A DNA stretch of 11,229 nucleotides from Oscillospiraceae bacterium (GTDB lineage Bacteria > Bacillota > Clostridia > Oscillospirales > UBA644), in the NCBI GenBank assembly GCA_015067385.1, contig SVMP01000060.1, positions 1 through 11,229 on the forward strand. Direction: 5' to 3'. Under the pieces are notes generated by a model. The model had not been told where the DNA came from. It saw only the letters and a program-made list of their open reading frames with translations, and made no database searches. Position numbers and translations under genes: made by a program. Positions 1-6,771 of this stretch are shown here, piece by piece. How positions within the stretch are numbered: position 1 is the first letter of the stretch; each line of letters begins with the position of its first letter.

Positions 1-936
1 GCCGCCGTTGGCGCCGATAAGAAAGCAAAACGGCTCCTGTTCCGTAAAATCAATATCGTTCGGAATTATATTTTTACAGTTTTTCGCCAAAAGCGCAATA
101 TCGTAAGCATCTTTTGCAATATATTTTCTTTCACTGCAGACAGTCGGTAAGCAATGCGTAATTCCGTTACGTTCGGCTTTTTTTACAAGTTCGAATATTT
201 CTGAAAAGAACTGAATCTGCGGAATATATATCAGATGTTCTCTGAATTCTGTGCCATTGTGTCTTTCAAAAATACTTTTCAGCTCATTTATTTGCGATGG
301 GTAGAGTTTTACCAAGGCATCTGATATGGATTTTGGAAGATGTGGCTTTAACTCTTTTTTTTCGGGGAGAAAAAATCCGACCTTTTTTGCCGTTTCCGAA
401 AGGATATCGATTTCTGAACGAATATCTGTGTCAGGTGCGATAACGGTTTGTCCCGAAAAAGAAATAACTGATTTGGATATTTGACGAAGGATCTCGTTCG
501 CTTTTTTCATATCCTCTTCGATCTCAAAAACTTTTGAGATTCTTTCGGTGGACGAAAAGTATGTTGAGATACTTGAAAATAATTTTCCGCAATCGGTCAT
601 TGCCGATAATATTTTTTCCGATCTGACATAAGCTTCAAGTGCTTGCTTTCTCAAAAAATAGCTTTCGGTTTCTGTTTCGGCATTATTCCATGCTTTGAAC
701 AGACGTTCTTCTTCGAGCAGCGTGGTTAAACATTTTTCCGCTGATTTGTATTTTTCGCTGTTGTTTAAAACTGTGAAAAATTCCTGACGGAGTAGGATCT
801 CGTCTTTGCCGCATGGGGATTGCAGTATTTTTACAGATGCTTCACTGATAAGCTTATCTAAATTTATATCGGTAAACATCTGTCTTGAAAATTCGGATAT
901 GCAATCACTTTTTAATAATAAAGGAGTTGTATTCAT
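1..936 (-). CDS. MutS-related ATPase, N-terminal 312 residues (cut by window edge)
   Basis: This open frame starts at ATG 936-934 and runs off the left edge without a stop. Its last visible residues, G308-A-N-G-G312, are the start of a Walker A loop, and the lysine would lie just outside. MutS proteins have G-P-N-M-G-G-K-S/T here. The segment before it (residues about 273-307, with V/IPNDI-like and FCFLIG elements) resembles the lead-in to the MutS ATPase domain. The N-terminus (DINLDKLISE at residues 22-31, then LLRQEFF at 48-54) resembles a clostridial MutS-related family. Residues 60-260 look mainly helical, as in the MutS core and lever. The Walker A lies near residue 308, against about 614 in E. 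coli MutS, so the mismatch-reading domain I appears to be absent. A role in mismatch repair should therefore not be assumed. ABC and SMC ATPases are less likely because their Walker A is near the N-terminus. A GGAG site lies 8 nt before the start, and the start overlaps the preceding stop (TAATG), suggesting translational coupling to the membrane-protein gene. Confidence 0.8.
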   Translation of the reverse strand, partial: MNTTPLLLKSDCISEFSRQMFTDINLDKLISEASVKILQSPCGKDEILLRQEFFTVLNNSEKYKSAEKCLTTLLEEERLFKAWNNAETETESYFLRKQALEAYVRSEKILSAMTDCGKLFSSISTYFSSTERISKVFEIEEDMKKANEILRQISKSVISFSGQTVIAPDTDIRSEIDILSETAKKVGFFLPEKKELKPHLPKSISDALVKLYPSQINELKSIFERHNGTEFREHLIYIPQIQFFSEIFELVKKAERNGITHCLPTVCSERKYIAKDAYDIALLAKNCKNIIPNDIDFTEQEPFCFLIGANGG

Positions 937-1469
937 TATAAGTTCTCCAATCTTGCCAAGAATGTTTGCAGTGATCTTACTTCGCCGCCGCCAAGGACTG
1001 TCAGCGGAAGTTTTCCTTTGTCCGTGATCAGAGACATATCCATGGGAACTGGGTTTATGAGCGTAATATTTTCTTGGTTTTTTATTTCCCAATCTTCCTT
1101 ATATTTATAACGGAAATTATAAGTCGGAATTTTATTGCGCTTGATCGAATGATGCACGGTGAATCTGAGCATCAGTTCGTTGATGCGGTATGTACCGTCC
1201 TTGTCAAACACAAACTCCGATCTTTTTGTCAATGCTCCGAAAAGCTTGACAGCAAGAATTCGTTCGTCGCTTTCAATGTAAAAATCGCAATTGCGTGAGT
1301 TGTTTAAACCCAAAAACCAAAGAAAATGAGCCGCGTGCAATTTAAGATCATTTCTTTTGCACGATCTTTTTATTTTTAAGCAGCATATCACCCTTTTGAT
1401 AAAAAATCTGACAAACGGATATGCGATAAATAAAAAAACGATCGAAAGTATAATAATGAAAAAATCCAT
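936..1469 (-). CDS. Membrane-anchored protein of unknown function, 177 aa
   Basis: I do not recognise this family. Residues 3-24 form one hydrophobic segment rich in F, I and L, followed by a strongly basic stretch (about residues 25-39, with C29, C30 and C37). By the positive-inside rule, the C-terminal 140 residues should face the cytoplasm. The soluble part alternates hydrophobic and polar residues like a beta-rich fold. It has a distinctive INPVPMD segment (138-144) and a LGGGE turn (159-163). No catalytic motif is evident. The segment could be an uncleaved signal anchor; I see no convincing lipobox or signal peptidase site. The start is supported by an AGGAG site 9 nt or so upstream. The stop TAA shares a base with the ATG of the MutS-related gene, so the two are probably translated as a pair. 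The 45-nt gap to the upstream arabinofuranosidase gene shows no clear terminator, so read-through is possible. Confidence 0.75.
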   Translation of the reverse strand: MDFFIIILSIVFLFIAYPFVRFFIKRVICCLKIKRSCKRNDLKLHAAHFLWFLGLNNSRNCDFYIESDERILAVKLFGALTKRSEFVFDKDGTYRINELMLRFTVHHSIKRNKIPTYNFRYKYKEDWEIKNQENITLINPVPMDMSLITDKGKLPLTVLGGGEVRSLQTFLARLENL

Positions 1470-1514
1470 TGAATGCGGCTCCTTTCTTATGTCTTATTTG
1501 GTTGATTATGATGT

Positions 1515-3323
1515 TTAGAACTGTAATGTTGCCATTGTTATGAACAGTGCGCTGTGTCCGTAAACGATAGGTTCGTCGGGGCTTACAATTTCATAGTCGT
1601 TGCAGTCAAAGCTGAATTCGCCTGTTTTGATCTGAATAAGATCGAAAATATCGTGATCTTCGATAGATATATGAACAGGTTCGCTTCTTCTGTTGATAAC
1701 AGACATGAAATATGAGCCGTCCGTATGTTCGGTGCAAAGAATATCAAGGTCGGGATTATCGCAAATGCAGTTTATGATGTTTCCGCCTTTGTGCAAATGC
1801 ATGTATCTGAACAGTAATCCGCTGCTTTCAATATTTGTCCGAGAGCCGTGGACCGTTATCATTCCTTCATTGACAGGCAGGAAAAACTGCGCACGTTCGA
1901 TGTGATATTTTTCTCTGCTTTTTGCAAGAAGATGAAGCTGCAGTGCGTTTGAAAAGAACATCACGTTGTTTGAGTCACGTCCCCATGAATAATTCCATTC
2001 GTCAGCGCAAACCTTTTTATCGTCAAAATATCCGGGCTTTAATCCGTTTTTGAAATAATCGAGGTTTACGGCTTCTCCGTTCATAAAAAGGTCTTCCAGC
2101 TTTTTGCAGGTTTGTTCATCGGGTATCGACTGGACCCCGCCCATAAGATGATCTGTGTATTCATGATATGAAATATATTCGTGCGGACAGTCGAGATTTT
2201 CAATAAAACCGTTGCTCCAGTCTCTTTGCCAGTCTGCCCATGTTGTCGAAACAACAACGGAAATTGAACTGTCAACCTCTTTTATGGCTTTAACGATCTC
2301 GTTTGTTCTTTGTGCGGCTTTTTTCGGATCGCTCGCATAGTCAAATCCGAATTCATTGCCGAAACCCGAAACTTCATTGCCTATGTACCATAACGGAATG
2401 TTGAAAGCATCGAATCCGAGTGCTTGACGTTTTGCTCCGTATTCGGTTTCCGGACTTCCGTTGCAGTATTCAACCAATTGGCGAGCATCTTCGCCGTCTG
2501 AAAGAAGTATACTTATTGTAAATTCCGGTTCGGCGTTCAATTCGCGGCAAAGCATGATAAATTCGTTTATTCCTATATCAAACGGGTCTTGGTCGTAGGT
2601 GTTGCGGAATAAAAACCATGCTTTACACGTTCCGTCCATAGGCGTTCTGAATTCTCTTGGCTTCAGGCTTTCTTTCCATGCAAAATGGTCTGCAGCGCAT
2701 CCGCCGGGGAATCTTATTGATGTCGGCGCTATTTCTTTGAGAAGCTCTATAACATCCCAACGCATACCGTAGAAATTATCGGTAGGAATAAGAGATACTT
2801 CAAAGATCTCGATATTACCGTCGGCTGTAACCGTAAATGTTCCGTTGTCGATGTCTGTTCCATCAAAGGTAAAATTGAGTTCTCGGTAAGGCTTCGGATC
2901 CGCTTCAACAGTGAAAGTCTGCTCCGATCTCGATACTCCGAATGTTATATTTACCTTTTCATCGCAGGCTTTGACCCACGCCGATGCTTTGTATTTTTCG
3001 TCTTTTCTCAGAGAAATAACTTCGGATGTCTGGGACATTCTGCCGTTATGTAAAACGGCAAAATTACTTCCGCACAGACTGCGGTGCTTTTCATCTTTTA
3101 TGAATTCGCAGTTTGTACATTCCCAGCCCCTCGGTGCTTCGTCTCCCATGAGGAATTTTCGGTTGTTTAACATTTCTGCGGAAAGTCCGCCGAAAAATGC
3201 TTTACGTGTGATCTCCGCATTGACACCAAAGATCATCGGCGGAAACTCCCCCTGCTTTTTTTCGGGAACTAAACGTATGTCGGTTTTTTTAATATTTCTG
3301 TCGGTGGATTTGAAATAGTTCAT
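1515..3323 (-). CDS. GH51 alpha-L-arabinofuranosidase-type glycoside hydrolase
   Basis: Family GH51 enzymes are retaining hydrolases that release terminal alpha-L-arabinofuranose from arabinan, arabinoxylan or arabinogalactan fragments. The 602-aa protein opens with the family's N-terminal pattern (EITRKAFFGGLSAEMLNNRKF region, residues 37-57). A beta-sandwich-like stretch at about 60-180 is compatible with a CBM4/9-type module. The catalytic barrel begins near RFPGG (204-208). The general acid/base is E317 in WYIGNEV (312-318) and the nucleophile is E442 in DEWN (441-444). A C-terminal beta domain follows from about residue 520. There is no signal peptide, so the enzyme is probably cytoplasmic. 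A GGAG site sits 8 nt before the ATG. The gene starts 21 nt after the alpha-mannosidase stop, so the two are very likely co-transcribed. Some GH51 members have other specificities such as endoglucanase, so the family call is firmer than the substrate. Confidence 0.92.
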   Translation of the reverse strand: MNYFKSTDRNIKKTDIRLVPEKKQGEFPPMIFGVNAEITRKAFFGGLSAEMLNNRKFLMGDEAPRGWECTNCEFIKDEKHRSLCGSNFAVLHNGRMSQTSEVISLRKDEKYKASAWVKACDEKVNITFGVSRSEQTFTVEADPKPYRELNFTFDGTDIDNGTFTVTADGNIEIFEVSLIPTDNFYGMRWDVIELLKEIAPTSIRFPGGCAADHFAWKESLKPREFRTPMDGTCKAWFLFRNTYDQDPFDIGINEFIMLCRELNAEPEFTISILLSDGEDARQLVEYCNGSPETEYGAKRQALGFDAFNIPLWYIGNEVSGFGNEFGFDYASDPKKAAQRTNEIVKAIKEVDSSISVVVSTTWADWQRDWSNGFIENLDCPHEYISYHEYTDHLMGGVQSIPDEQTCKKLEDLFMNGEAVNLDYFKNGLKPGYFDDKKVCADEWNYSWGRDSNNVMFFSNALQLHLLAKSREKYHIERAQFFLPVNEGMITVHGSRTNIESSGLLFRYMHLHKGGNIINCICDNPDLDILCTEHTDGSYFMSVINRRSEPVHISIEDHDIFDLIQIKTGEFSFDCNDYEIVSPDEPIVYGHSALFITMATLQF

Positions 3324-3344
3324 TTTTTGTTCTCCGTTCGTTGA

Positions 3345-6155
3345 TCAGAATTCGACAACAACAGTCTTCATTTCACGTGTTTTAAGACCAACATTGACGG
3401 AGCATCCGTTGAATTCAATTGATGATTTTTCAAACTCTGCAACATCGCAAAGCGAAGCGGATCTTAACTCTTTTGCAAATGTCAGAACTGCGGTCGAGCC
3501 GTTTTCATACGGATTGTAAATTCTTACCGTAACGGATCTCTTGTCTTCGGAAACTTTAACGATCGTTGTGCTTGCGCCTTCACATGAAACGATCTTTGCG
3601 TTAAGCGGCAATGTTCCCTCGTGAGAGGTGTTTGAAATATGCGGCATATCGTTTTCGAAAGAGAGGGCATATTTGTGCAGTTCATCGTAAGAATTATCAA
3701 AAATACCGAGAGCCATACGTACCATTCGTGTTCCGTATTCGGGATACGGGTCGGGATTTGATGTTGCTCGGAGAATGCTTACCTGGAGCGTGTTGTCATA
3801 ACCTCTGTAACCGTACTTTGTATCGGTGAAAAGCGCAAGACCTTTACAACTATTGTTCGGAGCATATATGAAATCTCTGCCGAACCAGTCATGAAGAGAG
3901 TTTTGCGGACGTGAGAATGTTCCCAACTGAATGTCGTAAATGTAATCGTCAGTGTTATAATTGAACGGAGCTTTGAAGAAAAGCTTGGGGCTTCCTTTCT
4001 TCTTGTTTATTTCAAACCAATCTGCCGATACGTTGAATTCAAGCGCAGATGCTCCCTTGTCAAGAGTTATTTTTACTTCAAGCTTGGAATTCAAAAATTC
4101 AATATAATAACTCAAACCACTCTGTACAGCATTTGAATACATACCTGTCTGAACGGCGCGGCATTCTGAATTGAGGTTCTTTTCTTCTGTGTGAATGCCC
4201 TCGATCCATGCGCTTGCTCCGAGGTATTTGTCGTTTTCAAGAGCATAAACAAAATAAGCGGATGGCTTATCGATGTATTCTTTGCCTGTCTTTTTGTCAA
4301 TAAGCGAGATCAACGTCATGTCGTTTTCGTCAAACTCTGCTCGGATGTTTTCGTTTTCAAGGATGGGTTTATAATAGTAATGTCTTCTCAGGTCGGGAGT
4401 AAAAGCACCGAAATGATATGATGTTCTGTCGCCTTCCTTTATTATATATGTAGAATAACCGAAAGAAGGGACGTCTGCTTCTATCAGAATTGTAGTGCAT
4501 TTGTGTCCGTTATCTCCTGCTGCAACTTCCACTACTGTAAAGGGAACTTCCTTGCCTGCATAGTCTTCAACCTTTAAAGTTTCATGGTTGCCGGGCCAGT
4601 CATAAATTCTGATTTCGGTTATCTCGTGGCGGTCGTAATTTGTTGTGTTGAACACATGGATGATCCTTGTTTTACCTCTTCCTCTTTCAACATTGGGAAG
4701 ATTGTATCTGTATTTTTCGCTGATCTTACATCCTACGCCTGCGCCCTCTGATTTTGATTTGAGTTTGCAGTCGGGTGTTTCATAGTCGGATGTATCAATG
4801 TTCTGTGCAAATCTTCTCATCGCAAGGGATGCGCCTGAGCCTGCATCTGCAAGGATCTCTTCAAACCAACCGAGCGCATGATCCTTCGTTTCGGGAATAC
4901 CCGAGCCGGGAAGAATGTCGTGGAACTGGTTGAAAAGGAGTTTCTGCCATGCTTCGCTGTATTTCGGATATGCGTTTCCGTCGGCATATATTTTAGCCAT
5001 AGCGGTAAGTGTTTCAGCGGCTGTGAGCCTGTCTTCCGATATTCTGTTTGCCGTCTTGATCTTTGATTCCGATGTATAACATCCCGTGAATGTCGGACCG
5101 AGTTCTTCCTGAAGAATGGGGAAATTCTCTCTGTATTTTTCGAGCATGGCAAAGTATTCTGTATAGGTTGAGAACTTTACAGTGGGTGCGACGGGCCAAG
5201 ACTGCATATCGACAAGCATTTCAATGTCTTTTCTTGTCGGTCCGCCGCCGTGGTCGCCAACGCCGTAAACCTTTATCATTCCGTCTATGCCGCCGAACAT
5301 CTCGCAAAACGGAACAACGAGAGAAAGATAGCCGGGACGTATCGGATCGTTATACCAAGACGGCTCGTTTATTGCAAGAACCTCTGCACCGGAGGGTGCT
5401 CTCCAACGGTAAATGAAATTACCTTCAAGACCTCTGCAATGATAGAAATATTTTATGCCGCCGGCATTGAGAAGTTCGGGCATAACGGGGGTATGACCGA
5501 ATGAGTCGGGGTGGAAGTCCATGTTGATGTCTTTCGGGTCAAGTCCGAATTTTTCAACAAGGAATCTCTTGGAACGGATCATGTGCTCGGATATGCTTTC
5601 CGCAGACGGAAGATTCCTGTCGCTTTCTACCCATGCCGAACCGGAAAACTCCCAGCGTCCTTCTTTTATTCTCTCTTTTATTTCGTCGAATAGTTCGGGA
5701 TCGAATTTTTCGGCGATATCGTACGTTGCCGCCTGTGACTGAGAAAATTTGAATTCCGGGTATTCTTTCATCATGTCGAGCATGGTGCGGAATGTGCCGA
5801 GGACGATAGCAACGGTCTCATGATATCCCCAAAGCCAGTCCATGTCAATATGTGCGTGCGCAATGCAGTACATCGTACGTTTTTTTGCTTCTTCGGAAAG
5901 GGGAAGGAGGATGTTCTCAGCTTCGAGACAGTCGGAATCGGTCAATGCCGATGCTTTTGTGAACTTTTCATAAAGAAAATTTACCGCTTTTTCAACAAGC
6001 TCGTTTGCAAGCTCTCCGTTCGGAAGCTTTGAAAGCTCTTCGGCAACGCCTATCTCAGCAAAAATTCTTTCAAACATTTGTGACATTTCGGTATGCTCGA
6101 CCCAATGGTTTTTCTGCTCGGGACGCATAGCCGCAAGTTTATCGTATCTCGTCAT
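3345..6155 (-). CDS. GH38 alpha-mannosidase
   Basis: GH38 enzymes are retaining, metal-dependent alpha-mannosidases. By alignment to Drosophila Golgi mannosidase II, the Zn2+ ligands are predicted as H102 and D104 in HAHIDMDW (100-107), D217 in HPDSFGH (215-221) and H412 in NQFHDILPG (409-417). D217 is also the predicted catalytic nucleophile, so the active site looks intact. At 936 residues it has the usual bacterial layout: an N-terminal helical region (1-90), the catalytic alpha/beta domain (about 92-340), a helical bundle (about 345-450) and a large C-terminal beta region. No signal peptide is present, so it probably trims imported mannosides or N-glycan fragments in the cytoplasm. An AGAGG site lies 10 nt before the ATG, rather far but followed by an A-run. 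It is the first gene after the leftward promoter at 6199-6227 and heads the leftward block. The linkage preferred (alpha-1,2, 1,3 or 1,6) cannot be told from the sequence. Confidence 0.94.
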   Translation of the reverse strand: MTRYDKLAAMRPEQKNHWVEHTEMSQMFERIFAEIGVAEELSKLPNGELANELVEKAVNFLYEKFTKASALTDSDCLEAENILLPLSEEAKKRTMYCIAHAHIDMDWLWGYHETVAIVLGTFRTMLDMMKEYPEFKFSQSQAATYDIAEKFDPELFDEIKERIKEGRWEFSGSAWVESDRNLPSAESISEHMIRSKRFLVEKFGLDPKDINMDFHPDSFGHTPVMPELLNAGGIKYFYHCRGLEGNFIYRWRAPSGAEVLAINEPSWYNDPIRPGYLSLVVPFCEMFGGIDGMIKVYGVGDHGGGPTRKDIEMLVDMQSWPVAPTVKFSTYTEYFAMLEKYRENFPILQEELGPTFTGCYTSESKIKTANRISEDRLTAAETLTAMAKIYADGNAYPKYSEAWQKLLFNQFHDILPGSGIPETKDHALGWFEEILADAGSGASLAMRRFAQNIDTSDYETPDCKLKSKSEGAGVGCKISEKYRYNLPNVERGRGKTRIIHVFNTTNYDRHEITEIRIYDWPGNHETLKVEDYAGKEVPFTVVEVAAGDNGHKCTTILIEADVPSFGYSTYIIKEGDRTSYHFGAFTPDLRRHYYYKPILENENIRAEFDENDMTLISLIDKKTGKEYIDKPSAYFVYALENDKYLGASAWIEGIHTEEKNLNSECRAVQTGMYSNAVQSGLSYYIEFLNSKLEVKITLDKGASALEFNVSADWFEINKKKGSPKLFFKAPFNYNTDDYIYDIQLGTFSRPQNSLHDWFGRDFIYAPNNSCKGLALFTDTKYGYRGYDNTLQVSILRATSNPDPYPEYGTRMVRMALGIFDNSYDELHKYALSFENDMPHISNTSHEGTLPLNAKIVSCEGASTTIVKVSEDKRSVTVRIYNPYENGSTAVLTFAKELRSASLCDVAEFEKSSIEFNGCSVNVGLKTREMKTVVVEF

Positions 6156-6195
6156 TTTTTTTGTACCTCTTTCGGTATTTTATTAAGTTTATGGT

Positions 6196-6234
6196 AACAG
6201 TATATCATATCCGCTCTGATTTGTCTATACTGTT
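6196..6234. repeat. Perfect 9-bp inverted repeat over the mannosidase promoter (candidate operator)
   Basis: AACAGTATA at 6196-6204 and TATACTGTT at 6226-6234 are exact reverse complements separated by 21 bp. The arm centres are 30 bp apart, close to three helical turns, so two bound subunits would lie on the same DNA face. One arm contains the whole -10 box of the leftward promoter, and the other overlaps the last two bases of the -35 box. The repeat lies upstream of both predicted transcription starts, so it would not be transcribed and should act as DNA. The cognate regulator is not in the window. Confidence 0.55.
6199..6227 (-). promoter_or_regulatory. Leftward sigma-A promoter of the mannosidase block
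   Basis: Read on the minus strand, a -35 box TAGACA (6227-6222) is followed by a 17-nt spacer and a -10 box TATACT (6204-6199). The TG at 6207-6206 makes an extended -10. Transcription should begin near 6192, giving a leader of about 37 nt before the GH38 start codon. Both boxes overlap the arms of the inverted repeat at 6196-6234, which suggests control by a DNA-binding protein. The prediction is by eye. Confidence 0.72.
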
Positions 6235-6249
6235 TTTTGTTGAAAAGGA

Positions 6250-6282
6250 TTTCCGAAAAAAATTTGTATTAATTTTTGGAAA
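6250..6282. repeat. Imperfect inverted repeat upstream of the ATPase promoter
   Basis: TTTCCGAAAA at 6250-6259 and TTTTTGGAAA at 6273-6282 pair in nine of ten positions, with a 13-bp AT-rich spacer, about 28 bp upstream of the rightward -35 box. It could be a regulator site, or a chance result of the A/T tracts in this region. The tracts themselves may help as an UP-like element or as curved DNA. Confidence 0.3.
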
Positions 6283-6309
6283 ATCAGCAAAATAATAGAG
6301 CGAAAGTTC

Positions 6310-6338
6310 TTGACTTTATTCTGCAGTTTTGCTATAAT
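6310..6338 (+). promoter_or_regulatory. Rightward sigma-A promoter of the V-type ATPase operon
   Basis: TTGACT (6310-6315), a 17-nt spacer and TATAAT (6333-6338) give a near-consensus promoter with optimal spacing. The start of transcription should be near 6345, leaving a leader of about 55 nt before the first ATPase gene. The upstream DNA is A-rich (6281-6306). It is the only strong promoter I can find ahead of the six ATPase genes, which fits a single operon transcript. It diverges from the mannosidase promoter, with the two -35 boxes about 80 bp apart. Confidence 0.82.
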
Positions 6339-6377
6339 AATATTTAGAACACACATACAAATTTTCACATTGAAAAA

Positions 6378-6392
6378 TCCTTTAAAAGGAGG
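6378..6392 (+). promoter_or_regulatory. Strong ribosome binding site embedded in a small palindrome
   Basis: AAAAGGAGG (6384-6392) ends 7 nt before the ATG at 6400. This site fixes the start of the first ATPase gene rather than an in-frame ATG at 6310, which overlaps the promoter. The sequence TCCTTTAAAAGGA (6378-6390) is a perfect inverted repeat with a one-base centre. As RNA it could form a five-pair stem with a three-base loop and partly hide the site. That stem is weak and may have no effect. Confidence 0.7.
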
Positions 6393-6399
6393 TTGTTTG

Positions 6400-6771
6400 A
6401 TGTCTTTAAACCCTGATAACGGTCTCGTTCTTGACCCTGAACCGACCGGCAGAGCCATCGAGGTTATAAAGCTTATCGCCCAGGCTGAAGATTCAGGCAA
6501 AAAACGCCGTGAATTTGCAGAATCAGAGGCGAAGCTTATAATCAGAGAGGCGTCTGACAGAGCAAAGCAATCAGCCGCATTTGAAGAAGCAAAGGCGGAA
6601 GAAAAAATTAAAAAAGTCGAGGAGCTTACAGAACAAAAGGGTCGTGAGCTTGCGATAGGAATTCTTACTCAAGTAAAAGACAGCTGTGATGAACTCAAGG
6701 AAAATGCTCGTAAAAATAAACCTGCGGCAATTCTTGCTGTCATCGAAAGGATCGTGAACGAATGGCGATAG
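6400..6771 (+). CDS. ntpF: V-type ATPase peripheral-stalk subunit G/H
   Basis: This 123-aa protein is almost entirely charged heptad-like helix (about residues 18-122, rich in E, K and A). That is expected of the stalk subunit called G in eukaryotes, H in archaea and NtpF in Enterococcus. It pairs with subunit E in a right-handed coiled coil that holds the catalytic head still against the membrane a subunit. The identity rests on the coiled-coil character, the size, and its place directly before subunit I, which is the normal Firmicutes order. I chose the ATG at 6400 because it follows an excellent ribosome binding site. An upstream in-frame ATG at 6310 would start within the promoter. The end overlaps the start of the subunit I gene by 10 nt. 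Confidence 0.85.
   Translation: MSLNPDNGLVLDPEPTGRAIEVIKLIAQAEDSGKKRREFAESEAKLIIREASDRAKQSAAFEEAKAEEKIKKVEELTEQKGRELAIGILTQVKDSCDELKENARKNKPAAILAVIERIVNEWR

Noticed and set aside
1..60. Reading the G-A-N-G-G loop as an ABC transporter or SMC-type ATPase
   Set aside because: Those have Walker A near the N-terminus. Here about 300 largely helical residues precede it, with MutS-family lead-in patterns.
806..1298. Rightward open frames at 806-1027 and 1074-1298
   Set aside because: They are antisense to the MutS-like and 177-aa protein genes, have no ribosome binding site and show no recognisable protein character.
1470..1514. Rho-independent terminator between the arabinofuranosidase and 177-aa protein genes
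   Set aside because: No GC-rich stem followed by a T-run is present on the minus strand.
1470..1530. Internal leftward promoter ahead of the 177-aa protein gene
   Set aside because: A CATAAT-like -10 can be found, but the matching -35 position is a poor GGCAAC, so it is not supported.
4817..5416. Several 60-110 residue frames on both strands inside the mannosidase gene
   Set aside because: The GH38 frame is unbroken with an intact active site. These frames are arginine- and serine-rich, as is typical of shadow frames.
6226..6231. TATACT on the plus strand as a -10 box of a second rightward promoter
   Set aside because: There is no acceptable -35 hexamer 16-18 nt upstream. It is better explained as an arm of the inverted repeat.
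6310..6399. Longer 153-residue version of the stalk subunit starting at 6310
   Set aside because: That ATG falls within the promoter and before the predicted transcription start. The ATG at 6400 has an ideal AAAAGGAGG site.
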